Below, piece by piece: positions 30,836 through 38,908 of a stretch of DNA of 44,430 nucleotides (the stretch's first letter is position 1; every line of letters starts with the position of its first letter). The DNA comes from Peptococcaceae bacterium (GTDB lineage: Bacteria; Bacillota; Peptococcia; Peptococcales; Peptococcaceae), in contig JAHZHI010000047.1 in assembly GCA_019420345.1 (NCBI GenBank), forward strand, positions 1 through 44,430. Direction: 5' to 3'. The position numbers and the translations under genes are program-made. Under the pieces are notes generated by a model. The model saw only the letters and a list, made by a program, of their open reading frames with translations. It had not been told where the DNA came from and made no database searches.

Positions 30836-32626
30836 ATGACTAACAATCAAACGCTGCTGTCCTGGGTCGATGAGATGACGCGTCTCTGCCAGCCGGACAA
30901 TGTCGTCTGGTTTGACGGATCCGACGCGCAGCAACAACAAATTCTACAAAACCTTATGGACCAAAATGCTGTTGTAAAACTTAATGAAGAGAAGCATCCA
31001 AATTGCTATCTCTTCCGTTCGCATATTTCTGATGTTGCCCGTGTTGAGGAACGCACATTTATCGCCAGTGAAAAAGAAGAAGATGCCGGTCCAACCAATA
31101 ACTGGTATCCACCAAAAGAACTGAAAGAAAAAATGCGCGCACTTTACAACGGCTCTATGAAAGGGCGCACGCTCTATGTCATCCCATTCTGCATGGGTCC
31201 TATTGACAGTCCTGCCGGCCGCATCGGTGTACAAATTACTGACAGTCCATACGTTGCACTCAATATGAAAATTATGACGCGCACTGGACAAAAAGTGCTC
31301 GATCGCCTTGGCGATGATGGTTTTTTCGTTCCATGTCTCCATTCTGTCGGCAAACCATTGAACAATGGAGAAACAGATGATGCTTGGCCATGTGCACCAA
31401 TGGAAGAAAAATACATCGCGCATTTTCCTGAAACACGCGAAATTTGGAGCTACGGTTCTGGTTATGGCGGAAATGCGTTGCTTGGCAAAAAATGCCTGGC
31501 TCTGCGCATTGCATCTGTCATGGCACGCGATGAAGGATGGATGGCTGAACATATGCTCATCCTTAAAATCACAAATCCTGAAGGTCGTGTAAAGCACATC
31601 TGCGCCGCTTTCCCAAGTGCATGCGGGAAAACCAACCTTGCCATGCTGGTACCTACTTTACCTGGCTGGAAAGTTGAAACCATCGGCGACGACATTGCCT
31701 GGCTGCACGTTGGCGAAGATGGACGACTCTATGCCATCAATCCTGAAAACGGCTTTTTTGGTGTTGCACCTGGAACTTCTGTCCGCTCTAACCCAATTGC
31801 CATTCAAACCATCAGCAAAAATACCATCTTTACCAATGTCGCCCTAACCGATGATAATGATGTATGGTGGGAAGGCCTCAGCCCTGCACCAGAGCATTTG
31901 ATCGATTGGCAAGGCAACGACTGGACCAAAGATTCTGACCGCCGTGCTGCGCATCCAAATTCCCGTTTCACAGCACCTGCCGCACAATGCCCAATCATCG
32001 CTGAAGACGAATGGGAAAAGCCAGAAGGTGTACCAATCGATGCTATTCTCTTTGGCGGCCGCCGTCCTTCTACCATTCCACTGGTTTACGAAAGTTTTAA
32101 TTGGCAGCATGGTGTCTTCCTGGGCTCCATCATGGGCAGTGAAGTGACTGCAGCCATTATCAGTGATCAGCTTGGAAAAGTACGCCGCGATCCGTTCGCA
32201 ATGCTGCCATTTATCGGCTATCATGTTGGCGATTACATTCAGCATTGGCTGGATATGACAAAATTGACCGATGAAAGCAAATTGCCTCGCATCTATTCTG
32301 TCAACTGGTTCCGCAAAGACAGCGACGGGCAATTCATCTGGCCTGGGTACGGCGAAAACATTCGCGTCTTGGAATGGATTTTCAACCGCACAGACAACGC
32401 AGCCGGCGCCAGAGAAACGGCCATTGGTTACATTCCAGATATTAAAGACCTCAACACATCTGGCCTGAACGTTTCAAACGAAGATGTAGAATTACTTTTA
32501 AATGTCAACCACGACGCCTGGGTGGAAGAAGCCAAATCTATTGAAGCACATTTTGCATCCTACGGCGAAAAAATGCCACAAGCACTTTTTGATGAATTAG
32601 AAGCATTAGAAAAACGTCTTGATTGA
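30836..32626 (+). CDS. pckG: Phosphoenolpyruvate carboxykinase (GTP)
   Basis: A 596-residue enzyme interconverting oxaloacetate and PEP with GTP/GDP. Motifs of the GTP class are clear: the substrate-site RIGVQITDSPYV, the kinase-1 loop FPSACGKTNLAM (near residue 263) with the reactive Cys, the metal-site IGDDIAWL, and NWFRKD before the guanine pocket. Length is normal. ATG 30836 is 8 bases after AAGGAG. Two earlier in-frame ATGs are too close or too far. It stands alone with a strong terminator. In a fermenter it may run toward PEP or toward oxaloacetate and succinate. Confidence 0.95.
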   Translation: MTNNQTLLSWVDEMTRLCQPDNVVWFDGSDAQQQQILQNLMDQNAVVKLNEEKHPNCYLFRSHISDVARVEERTFIASEKEEDAGPTNNWYPPKELKEKMRALYNGSMKGRTLYVIPFCMGPIDSPAGRIGVQITDSPYVALNMKIMTRTGQKVLDRLGDDGFFVPCLHSVGKPLNNGETDDAWPCAPMEEKYIAHFPETREIWSYGSGYGGNALLGKKCLALRIASVMARDEGWMAEHMLILKITNPEGRVKHICAAFPSACGKTNLAMLVPTLPGWKVETIGDDIAWLHVGEDGRLYAINPENGFFGVAPGTSVRSNPIAIQTISKNTIFTNVALTDDNDVWWEGLSPAPEHLIDWQGNDWTKDSDRRAAHPNSRFTAPAAQCPIIAEDEWEKPEGVPIDAILFGGRRPSTIPLVYESFNWQHGVFLGSIMGSEVTAAIISDQLGKVRRDPFAMLPFIGYHVGDYIQHWLDMTKLTDESKLPRIYSVNWFRKDSDGQFIWPGYGENIRVLEWIFNRTDNAAGARETAIGYIPDIKDLNTSGLNVSNEDVELLLNVNHDAWVEEAKSIEAHFASYGEKMPQALFDELEALEKRLD

Positions 32627-32640
32627 TCTCTACGTAAAAC

Positions 32641-32685
32641 AAAATGCCCCTGCAGACAAGGTATACGTCTGCAGGGGCATTTTTT
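32641..32685. terminator. Bidirectional terminator between pckG and rdgB
   Basis: A 17-bp stem (32641-32657 with 32667-32683) flanked by A and T tracts. The rdgB stop (32684-32686) abuts it. Confidence 0.92.
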
Positions 32686-33286
32686 ATGCGCCAAACACCT
32701 CATTCTTCAATATTTCCACAATCTGACGCACGGCTTTACCACGATGGCTAATAGCATTCTTTTCATCCATAGTCAGTTCTGCCGTTGTTTTATCAAACTC
32801 CGGCACATAAAACAACGGATCATAGCCGAATCCATTATCTCCACGTTCTTCATGTAATATTACACCACGCACGATACCTTCCGCATCATAACGTTTGCCA
32901 TTTTGATCGATTGCCACAATCGCACAATGAAATTGCGCCCCACGCGCTTCCTCCGGCACCTCTGCAAGCGCTGACAGAAGCTTGGCATTGTTTGCTGCGT
33001 CGTTTTTTTCTTCACCGGCATAACGTGCTGAATAAATCCCCGGCTCACCGTCAAGAGCATCCACTTCAAGGCCGGAATCATCAGCAATGCAAAGGCATCC
33101 AGTAGCATCATAAACCGCTTTGGCTTTAATGTAAGCATTTTCCGCAAAGGTCGTTCCCGTTTCTTCAATCTCACCAATTTCCGGAAAATCTGCCAGTGAT
33201 TTGACTTCAACAGGCAAATCTATCATCAATTCTTTAAACTCTTTCAATTTTCCTTTATTGCCAGAGGCAATGATCACTGTCTGCAT
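32684..33286 (-). CDS. rdgB: XTP/dITP diphosphatase (RdgB/HAM1)
   Basis: A 200-residue house-cleaning pyrophosphatase removing ITP, dITP and XTP. Motifs: ASGNKGKLKEF at the start, ETGTTFAENAYIKA near residue 40, DDSGLEVDALDGEPGIYSAR near residue 68, GFGYDPLF near residue 150 and the terminal SHRGKA. The ATG at 33286 has GGAGG 6 bases upstream. The longer frame runs into the tRNA-Gly terminator. No separate promoter is evident, so it may depend on read-through from the tRNA unit. Confidence 0.95.
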   Translation of the reverse strand: MQTVIIASGNKGKLKEFKELMIDLPVEVKSLADFPEIGEIEETGTTFAENAYIKAKAVYDATGCLCIADDSGLEVDALDGEPGIYSARYAGEEKNDAANNAKLLSALAEVPEEARGAQFHCAIVAIDQNGKRYDAEGIVRGVILHEERGDNGFGYDPLFYVPEFDKTTAELTMDEKNAISHRGKAVRQIVEILKNEVFGA

Positions 33287-33312
33287 GTCCATCCTCCTCA
33301 ATTTTTTAAATA

Positions 33313-33338
33313 AAAAAAGCACTCCGCTTGGAGTGCTA
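33313..33338 (-). terminator. Terminator after tRNA-Gly copy 1
   Basis: AGCACTCC/GGAGTGCT stem with a run of Ts on the minus strand. An almost identical copy follows the second tRNA-Gly. Confidence 0.8.
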
Positions 33339-33340
33339 AG

Positions 33341-33412
33341 AGCGGAAAACGAGATTCGAACTCGCGACCCTCGCCTTGGCAAGGCGATGCTCTACCACTG
33401 AGCCATTTCCGC
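33341..33412 (-). tRNA. tRNA-Gly (GCC), copy 1
   Basis: A 72-base tRNA. The acceptor GCGGAAA pairs with TTTCCGC (with a G-T). The anticodon loop TTGCCAA gives GCC. The body is identical to copy 2. CCA is not encoded. Confidence 0.95.
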
Positions 33413-33458
33413 ATACCGTTTCGGTCACGGCGCCAGACCGTTCCCTCAACGCTCATTT

Positions 33459-33487
33459 ATAATACCACGAGCAATTACATTTTGCAA
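33459..33487 (-). promoter_or_regulatory. Promoter of tRNA-Gly copy 1
   Basis: TTGCAA (33482-33487), a 17-bp spacer and TATTAT (33459-33464) on the minus strand. Confidence 0.75.
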
Positions 33488-33532
33488 GCCTTTTTTCAAA
33501 TTTTGGCCAAAAAATTTAAGTAACATGAACAA

Positions 33533-33558
33533 TAAAAAAGCACTCCGCTTGGAGTGCT
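33533..33558 (-). terminator. Terminator after tRNA-Gly copy 2
   Basis: AGCACTCC (33539-33546) pairs with GGAGTGCT (33551-33558), followed by Ts on the minus strand. It lies upstream of the copy 1 promoter. Confidence 0.8.
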
Positions 33559-33561
33559 GAG

Positions 33562-33633
33562 AGCGGAAAACGAGATTCGAACTCGCGACCCTCGCCTTGG
33601 CAAGGCGATGCTCTACCACTGAGCCATTTCCGC
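33562..33633 (-). tRNA. tRNA-Gly (GCC), copy 2
   Basis: A 72-base tRNA with the same sequence as copy 1 and anticodon GCC. Confidence 0.95.
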
Positions 33634-33679
33634 ATATCGTTTTGGTCTCGGCACCAGACCGTTCCCTTAACGCTAGATA

Positions 33680-33708
33680 AGAATACCATGCTGTTCTCAT
33701 TTTTGCAA
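33680..33708 (-). promoter_or_regulatory. Promoter of tRNA-Gly copy 2
   Basis: TTGCAA (33703-33708), a 17-bp spacer and TATTCT (33680-33685) on the minus strand. Confidence 0.7.
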
Positions 33709-33877
33709 GTCTTTTTTTCAAATTTGATGTAGAAAATGTAAAATGTTCTTGATCCTCTTCCTTTTTAACCATTCTTTACAAAAGCAACTCGATTATCATG
33801 ACTTTCTCTTTATTTTTTACCAAAAATAAGGTATCTTATAAGAGAATAAAAGCTTTCTTTATTATAAGGAGGATATC

Positions 33878-34873
33878 ATGTCTATTAAAATTGGTATTAA
33901 CGGATTTGGTCGTATTGGCCGCTTGGTTGCACGTATTGCTGTAATGGATCCAGAAGTTGAACTGGTCGCCATCAACTCAACTTCTGATGCCGAAGGAACC
34001 GCTCGTCTTTTTGAATATGACTCCACCCACGGCATTTACAAGGGCGACGTTTCTTATGAAGAAGGCGTTTTGATCGTTGACGGTCAACGCATCACCCTCT
34101 TCTCCGACCGCGATCCAAAGAACCTCAAATGGGGCGAAGTTGGCGCAGACATCGTCATCGACTCCACCGGTAAATTCAAAACCCTGGATACCGCTGCTGT
34201 GCATCTCGAATCCGGCGCCAAAAAAGTTGTTATCACTGCACCATCCAGCGATGCCCCAATGATCGTTATGGGCGTTAACGAAAATACCTATGACCCATCC
34301 ATGAACATCGTTTCCAATGCCAGTTGCACCACCAACTGCTTGGCTCCTGTGACAAAAGTCATCTATGACAACTTCACCATCATTGCCGGGGCAATGACCA
34401 CCGTTCATTCCTTCACCAATGACCAGAAGAATCTTGATGCACGCCACAAGGATCCTCGTCGTGCACGCGGCTGCACCCAGTCCATCATCCCAACCACCAC
34501 TGGTGCTGCCAAGGCAATGGGCAAAATCATTCCTGAACTGAATGGTAAAATGAATGGCTTTGCACTGCGTGTGCCAACACCAAACGTTTCCCTGACCGAC
34601 GTTGTTTTCCAAATCAAAGAAGACTTCACTGTTGAACAGGTAAACAACCTGCTGAAAGAAGCCGCTGAAGGTCCAATGAAAGGCATCCTCGGCTATTCTG
34701 ACAAGCCACTCGTCTCCATCGACTACAACACCGATCCACGTTCCTCCATCGTTGATGGTCTCTCCACCATGAAGGTTGGCGACGATCTGCTCAAAGTCAT
34801 CGCTTGGTATGACAACGAATGGGGTTATAGCAACCGTGTTATTGATCTCGCAAAATATATTGCTACCAAATAA
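33878..34873 (+). CDS. gap: Glyceraldehyde-3-phosphate dehydrogenase
   Basis: A 331-residue glycolytic enzyme. The Rossmann start is INGFGRIGR, the catalytic SNASCTTNCLAP carries C150, and the C-terminal WYDNEWGYSNR is intact. An AAGGAGG site precedes the ATG. At the end of the second strand the sequence is INSTSD instead of the IND found in strictly NAD-dependent enzymes, so the coenzyme Asp is a Ser and NADP use is possible. It is not followed by pgk or tpi. A strong terminator comes directly after. Confidence 0.95.
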   Translation: MSIKIGINGFGRIGRLVARIAVMDPEVELVAINSTSDAEGTARLFEYDSTHGIYKGDVSYEEGVLIVDGQRITLFSDRDPKNLKWGEVGADIVIDSTGKFKTLDTAAVHLESGAKKVVITAPSSDAPMIVMGVNENTYDPSMNIVSNASCTTNCLAPVTKVIYDNFTIIAGAMTTVHSFTNDQKNLDARHKDPRRARGCTQSIIPTTTGAAKAMGKIIPELNGKMNGFALRVPTPNVSLTDVVFQIKEDFTVEQVNNLLKEAAEGPMKGILGYSDKPLVSIDYNTDPRSSIVDGLSTMKVGDDLLKVIAWYDNEWGYSNRVIDLAKYIATK

Positions 34874-34883
34874 CAACCCATCA

Positions 34884-34914
34884 AAAAAGGCTCTTCATCA
34901 TGAAGAGCCTTTTT
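34884..34914 (+). terminator. Terminator of gap
   Basis: A 12-bp stem (34886-34897 with 34901-34912) with a T run. Confidence 0.9.
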
Positions 34915-34931
34915 CATACTTCAGTTCCACA

Positions 34932-34960
34932 AAAAAAGCCGCCTCATTTCAGGCGGCTTT
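34932..34960 (-). terminator. Terminator after the helix-hairpin-helix gene
   Basis: AAAGCCGCCT/AGGCGGCTTT stem (34935-34944 with 34951-34960) with seven Ts on the minus strand. The gene's last codons and TGA stop form part of the hairpin. Confidence 0.88.
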
Positions 34961-35125
34961 CTTTTTTATCTGGATAGCAGTGATCCTTCCTTTTCGCTCG
35001 CAATCAAGCATGTACAATTTTTCAGGATCTTTTCCTTTTAAATCCGCTACAGAATGGATGCCAATGGCCTTAAGATCTGCCGCAATATGCACACCAACAC
35101 CTGGAATAACCGTTAAATCACACAT
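34949..35125 (-). CDS. Short helix-hairpin-helix protein (Cdd1/pathogenicity-locus-like)
   Basis: A 58-residue protein. Residues 4-38 give one helix-hairpin-helix unit (LTVIPGVGVHIAADLKAIGI, then SVADLKGKDPEKLY), close to the Cdd1 family (PF11731). Family members continue to about 90 residues with a Cys- and Arg-rich end. Here the end is only CERKGRITAIQIKKKAA, whose last codons lie in a terminator, so the C-terminus looks cut and replaced. GGAGAAGGGG precedes the ATG. It follows the thioredoxin-like gene by 18 bases. DNA or protein binding is possible. Function is unknown. Confidence 0.6.
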   Translation of the reverse strand: MCDLTVIPGVGVHIAADLKAIGIHSVADLKGKDPEKLYMLDCERKGRITAIQIKKKAA

Positions 35126-35143
35126 ACGCGACCCCTTCTCCGT

Positions 35144-35488
35144 TCATAAATCTTCATACTGTGCACTCCCCAGTAATTCCTCATACCGAGCGATGCGTGC
35201 AAAAATGTCTTCCACACTCATGACACCGGCTTCGCGAATCGTTAACTGTCCCTCTACGTACACCAAAACAGCTGGTGCGCTATAAATACCCATGTTGGCT
35301 GCAATCTCCGGCTGTGCTTCCAATGACACACTGTAACAGACAACATCTTCGTCCTCTTTGAAATGCGTCTCCAATTTCTGACTGATTGCCGAGCAAGCAC
35401 AGCAGCAAATGCTGCCGATCTCAATAACAACAATCGGCTTTTCCTGTACAATATCGTCAAGTTTTTGTCCATCAAGAAGATGTTTCAT
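35144..35488 (-). CDS. Thioredoxin-like protein with a CCCAC motif
   Basis: A 114-residue protein with a thioredoxin-type beta-alpha-beta start (KPIVVIEIGS), the active-site region CCCACS (C28-C32, so CCAC reads as CxxC), and a cis-Pro loop YSAPAVLVY near residue 80. There is no signal peptide, so it is cytoplasmic. The ATG at 35488 follows AAGGAGG. A longer frame into the feoB terminator lacks support. It lies just after feoAB and before the short helix-hairpin-helix gene. A redox role is likely. The partner is unknown. Confidence 0.75.
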   Translation of the reverse strand: MKHLLDGQKLDDIVQEKPIVVIEIGSICCCACSAISQKLETHFKEDEDVVCYSVSLEAQPEIAANMGIYSAPAVLVYVEGQLTIREAGVMSVEDIFARIARYEELLGSAQYEDL

Positions 35489-35526
35489 CACGCTCAGCCT
35501 CCTTTTACTCATCATATCACAAAACA

Positions 35527-35557
35527 AAAAAGAGACCAGTTTTTCCGGTCTCTTTTT
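35527..35557 (-). terminator. Terminator of feoAB
   Basis: AAAAAGAGACC/GGTCTCTTTTT stem with Ts in both directions, 8 bases after the feoAB stop. Confidence 0.88.
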
Positions 35558-35564
35558 ATGTTCT

Positions 35565-37931
35565 TTATAACAACGCACTCAAGCCCAGTTTAACAATAAA
35601 TGCCACAATCCAAGCGATTACACATTGAAATATAATGACATAACACATCCATTTGGTACCTAACTCGCGACGCACGGCGCTGACTGCTGCGGCACATGGT
35701 GTATAGAGCAGACAAAAAACAAGCAGTGATGCCGCAGTCAATGGTGTCAAGAGCGCCTGAACCGCTCCTTCGCTGCCAAAAAGGACAAGCAGTGTGGAGA
35801 CCACACTTTCTTTTGCCATAAAGCCCGTAATCAGCGATGCACAAATACGCCAGTCACCAAAGCCCAATGGTGCAAAGACTGGAGCAATAATACCTGCAAT
35901 ACCCGCCAACATGCTGTCTTGTGGATCCACAGCAACATTCAATGTTGGCGTAAACTGATTCAGGAACCAAATGATCAGCGTTGCCACAAAAATGACTGTA
36001 AATGCACGTTCAATAAAATCACGCGATTTATCCCATAACAACATGCCTACACTTTTTGCTGATGGCATACGATAATTTGGCAGTTCCATTACAAATGGCA
36101 CCGCATCACCTGCAAACAGCGTTTTGCGAAAAACGAGGGCCACGACAATGCCTACAATAATGCCTAGGAAGTACAGCAATGTCATAACCAATCCGCCATT
36201 TTGAGGAAAGAATGCAGCAGTAAAGAAGCCGTATACCGGCACCTTCGCACTGCAGCTCATGAATGGTGTCAGAAGCACTGTCATTTTGCGGTCGCGTTCT
36301 GAAGGCAGCGTACGGCTTGCCATAATGGCAGGCACTGAGCAGCCAAAGCCAATCAGAAGCGGCACGATACTGCGCCCAGACAAACCAATTTTACGCAAAA
36401 GCTTGTCCATAACAAAGGCAACACGCGCCATGTAACCGCTGTCTTCCAATAATGACAGGAAAAAGAACAGCGTAATGATAATTGGCAAGAAGCTCAACAC
36501 GGTACCAACACCGCCAAAAATACCATCTCTCACCAATGAAACAAGCACTTCATTGACATGAACCGCTTCCATAAAGCCTACAACCACATCGGACAACCAG
36601 CCAATAACAGCCTCTAAGATGCCTTGCAGCCAGGAGCCAATGACATTGAATGTCAAATAAAAAATAGCTGCCATAATCACAATAAACGTCGGAATAGCTG
36701 TCCAACGACCGGTCAAAATCTCGTCTGCTTTACGGCTGCGGGCATGTTCCTTGCTTTCATGAGGCTTGACAACCGTTTCCCCACACACGTTCAAAATGAA
36801 ATCAAAACGCATATCAGCAATGGCAGCTGCGCGATCCAAGCCTCGCTCCGATTCCATTTGCTGAATAATGTGCTCGATCATTGCTTTTTCGTTGTCATCC
36901 AGCGACAGTGCTTTTTCAATAATATCGTCGCCTTCAATCAACTTTGTCGCTGCAAAGCGTACCGGAATACCAATTTTATCCGCATGATCTTCAATCAAAT
37001 GCATGATGGCGTGAATGCAGCGATGCACCGCACCGCCATCTTCAGTGTCTTTGCAAAAATCTGAACGCAATGGTCGCTCCTGGTATTTTGCTACATGGAT
37101 GGCGTGATCAATCAGTTCTTCAATCCCTTGATTCTTGGCTGCCGAAATAGGAACGACTGGCACGCCCAATTGTTCTTCTAAGGCGTTGACATGAATGGTT
37201 CCACCATTGGCATTGACCTCATCCATCATATTCAAGGCAACAACCATCGGAATGCCCAACTCCAACAACTGCATGGTAAGATAAAGGTTGCGTTCAATAT
37301 TTGTTGCGTCAACAATATTGATAATGCCACGCGGCTTTTCTTTTAATAAAAAGCGGCGTGTCACAATTTCTTCGCTGCTGTAAGGAGACATTGAATAAAT
37401 CCCTGGCAAATCTGTTACCAATGTATTATCGTGGCCGCGGATCACACCATCTTTCCGATCAACGGTAACGCCAGGGAAATTACCAACATGCTGGTTGGCA
37501 CCTGTGAGCTGATTAAATAATGTCGTCTTGCCGCAATTCTGATTTCCCGCCAATGCAAACGTCAAAATTTCGCTGTCTGGCAATGGCATTTCATTGTCCT
37601 TATCATGATAAATACCGCCTTCACCCAGCCCAGGATGTTCAATCAGCGGGGTACGCGGTGCTGCTTCATGCGTATGCAGAAGACTTGGATCAATAGGCTT
37701 TACCTGAATTTGCTCCGCATCTGCCAATCGTAATGTTAATTCATAACCATGCACCGTCAGCTGCATCGGATCTCCGAGCGGCGCATATTTCACCAACTTA
37801 ACATAGGTCCCTGGAATGAGCCCCATGTCTAATAAATGCTTACGCAGCTGGTCCTCGCCGCCAACAGCAACAATTTGTGCCGATTCACCGATTTCCAAAC
37901 CGCGCAAAGAACCTATCTTTGCATTCTCCAT
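35565..37931 (-). CDS. feoB: Ferrous iron transporter, FeoA-FeoB fusion
   Basis: A 788-residue fusion. Residues 1-78 are a FeoA SH3-like domain (LRKHLLDMGLIPGTYV). Residues about 128-290 are the G domain with G1 GNQNCGKTT, G3 DLPGIYS and G4 NMMDE. A helical GDI-like part follows, and about ten membrane helices from residue 410 contain the Gate motifs with conserved Cys (GFGCSVPAIMASRTL and MSCSAKVPVY). It imports Fe(II), which this iron-rich hydrogenase lifestyle needs. AGGAG lies before the ATG. A promoter is at 37993-38021. Confidence 0.95.
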   Translation of the reverse strand: MENAKIGSLRGLEIGESAQIVAVGGEDQLRKHLLDMGLIPGTYVKLVKYAPLGDPMQLTVHGYELTLRLADAEQIQVKPIDPSLLHTHEAAPRTPLIEHPGLGEGGIYHDKDNEMPLPDSEILTFALAGNQNCGKTTLFNQLTGANQHVGNFPGVTVDRKDGVIRGHDNTLVTDLPGIYSMSPYSSEEIVTRRFLLKEKPRGIINIVDATNIERNLYLTMQLLELGIPMVVALNMMDEVNANGGTIHVNALEEQLGVPVVPISAAKNQGIEELIDHAIHVAKYQERPLRSDFCKDTEDGGAVHRCIHAIMHLIEDHADKIGIPVRFAATKLIEGDDIIEKALSLDDNEKAMIEHIIQQMESERGLDRAAAIADMRFDFILNVCGETVVKPHESKEHARSRKADEILTGRWTAIPTFIVIMAAIFYLTFNVIGSWLQGILEAVIGWLSDVVVGFMEAVHVNEVLVSLVRDGIFGGVGTVLSFLPIIITLFFFLSLLEDSGYMARVAFVMDKLLRKIGLSGRSIVPLLIGFGCSVPAIMASRTLPSERDRKMTVLLTPFMSCSAKVPVYGFFTAAFFPQNGGLVMTLLYFLGIIVGIVVALVFRKTLFAGDAVPFVMELPNYRMPSAKSVGMLLWDKSRDFIERAFTVIFVATLIIWFLNQFTPTLNVAVDPQDSMLAGIAGIIAPVFAPLGFGDWRICASLITGFMAKESVVSTLLVLFGSEGAVQALLTPLTAASLLVFCLLYTPCAAAVSAVRRELGTKWMCYVIIFQCVIAWIVAFIVKLGLSALL

Positions 37932-37992
37932 AATTTTCTCCTACTGGACATACGCCGGCATGTCCGTCTTTCTTCACATACAATCAATCATC

Positions 37993-38021
37993 ATTATACC
38001 ATAAATCTCGTAATACAACAG
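37993..38021 (-). promoter_or_regulatory. Promoter of feoAB
   Basis: CTGTTG (38016-38021), a 17-bp spacer and TATAAT (37993-37998) on the minus strand. Confidence 0.6.
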
Positions 38022-38045
38022 AACATCCTACTGCAAATACACATA

Positions 38046-38073
38046 AAAAATGCACCCACTATTTGTGAGTGCA
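38046..38073 (-). terminator. Terminator after the DUF1700 gene
   Basis: A 9-bp stem TGCACCCAC/GTGAGTGCA (one G-T pair) with six Ts on the minus strand. Confidence 0.8.
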
Positions 38074-38081
38074 AAGAATAA

Positions 38082-38810
38082 TCAAAATGTAAAATCAACG
38101 CCCAAAATCAGCATCATGAAGCTGACCAAGGCAACAATCATTGAAAGCGGCAAGAAAATATACACACAGACACGCCATACTTTCGAATAAACATCATCCA
38201 ACGTAACCGGCAAGCGAAAACAGCCACTGATTTTCTTCAGTGTCCAGGTATGATATTTTTTACGCAAGCGACGCAGCGCCTTAAGCGCCGTACCAGATAA
38301 TAACACTAAAAAAATACCTGAAGAAACCAAAGCAATTAAACCGATCGGATTGTTTTCGAACATTTGATAAGGCACCATGTCAACAACCGCCATCACCTGT
38401 GATGGCAAGGAATCCAGCCACCCCATATAAATACAGAGCGCACCGGCCAACGACATAATCCCAGCCAACAGCATCAGGAAAAAGCCGATCGAAATCACCA
38501 GGCCTACAACCACCATAATAACGCTCAACAGAAAAATACCAAAACGTTTAAAAAATCCAGCAGTGCCACTTTTCTTTAAGGCGCGGGTATTTGTGTACTC
38601 TTTTCCTTCATATTGAGCAGCAAGTGTTTCAGGGGCTGGTAAACTGGCAATGATTTCTGTGTCACCAATCGATTGACGATTGCGTTTGAAAAAATAATTT
38701 TTAATATCCGTAACCATTTTATCGGCGTCAGTGACATTCTTATCTGCGAGAGCCTCTTCCAGAGCAGAAACATATTCTCCTCTCGTTTTATAGTCCATAT
38801 CCCACGTCAA
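38082..38810 (-). CDS. HAAS/DUF1700 membrane protein
   Basis: A 242-residue protein. The N-terminal helical HAAS/DUF1700 region contains TRGEYVSALEEALAD and ends in ETLAAQYEG. Four hydrophobic segments lie between residues 88 and 240. The start is TTG at 38810: AGGAGG lies 8 bases before it, whereas the ATG four codons later is 20 bases away. DUF1700 proteins usually accompany a PadR repressor and act in envelope signalling. No PadR gene is next to this one. Function is unknown. Confidence 0.7.
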   Translation of the reverse strand: MTWDMDYKTRGEYVSALEEALADKNVTDADKMVTDIKNYFFKRNRQSIGDTEIIASLPAPETLAAQYEGKEYTNTRALKKSGTAGFFKRFGIFLLSVIMVVVGLVISIGFFLMLLAGIMSLAGALCIYMGWLDSLPSQVMAVVDMVPYQMFENNPIGLIALVSSGIFLVLLSGTALKALRRLRKKYHTWTLKKISGCFRLPVTLDDVYSKVWRVCVYIFLPLSMIVALVSFMMLILGVDFTF

Positions 38811-38876
38811 TGCGTATTCCTCCTAATCGTTGTTGATAAACATCATATGTGTCTATCATACACGAAAAAGTTTGTC

Positions 38877-38908
38877 ATAACGTTACAAATTCATAAAAAT
38901 AACGTTAC
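38877..38908. repeat. Direct repeats ATAACGTTAC
   Basis: Two identical 10-base copies (38877-38886 and 38899-38908) lie 22 bases apart upstream of the DUF1700 gene. They could be an operator. The second overlaps the end of menG. Confidence 0.35.

Larger units (their letters stand above)
33309..33711 (-). repeat. Tandem 221-bp duplication carrying tRNA-Gly
   Basis: Two units offset by 221 bases each hold a promoter, a 45-base leader, tRNA-Gly and a terminator. The tRNA bodies are identical and the leaders and spacers differ at a modest number of positions, so the copy is fairly recent or the tRNA is kept equal by selection or conversion. Confidence 0.85.

Noticed and set aside
33309..33711. 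Repeats as a CRISPR-like array
   Set aside because: Only two long units, fully explained as duplicated tRNA-Gly transcription units.
33977..34876. 299-residue minus-strand frame
   Set aside because: Antisense to gap, created by its codon use. No ribosome site and no recognisable domain.
36200..37560. GNQNCGKTT as an abnormal FeoB P-loop
   Set aside because: Gln and Cys variants at these positions are familiar in clostridial FeoB proteins. The invariant Gly, Lys and Thr are intact.
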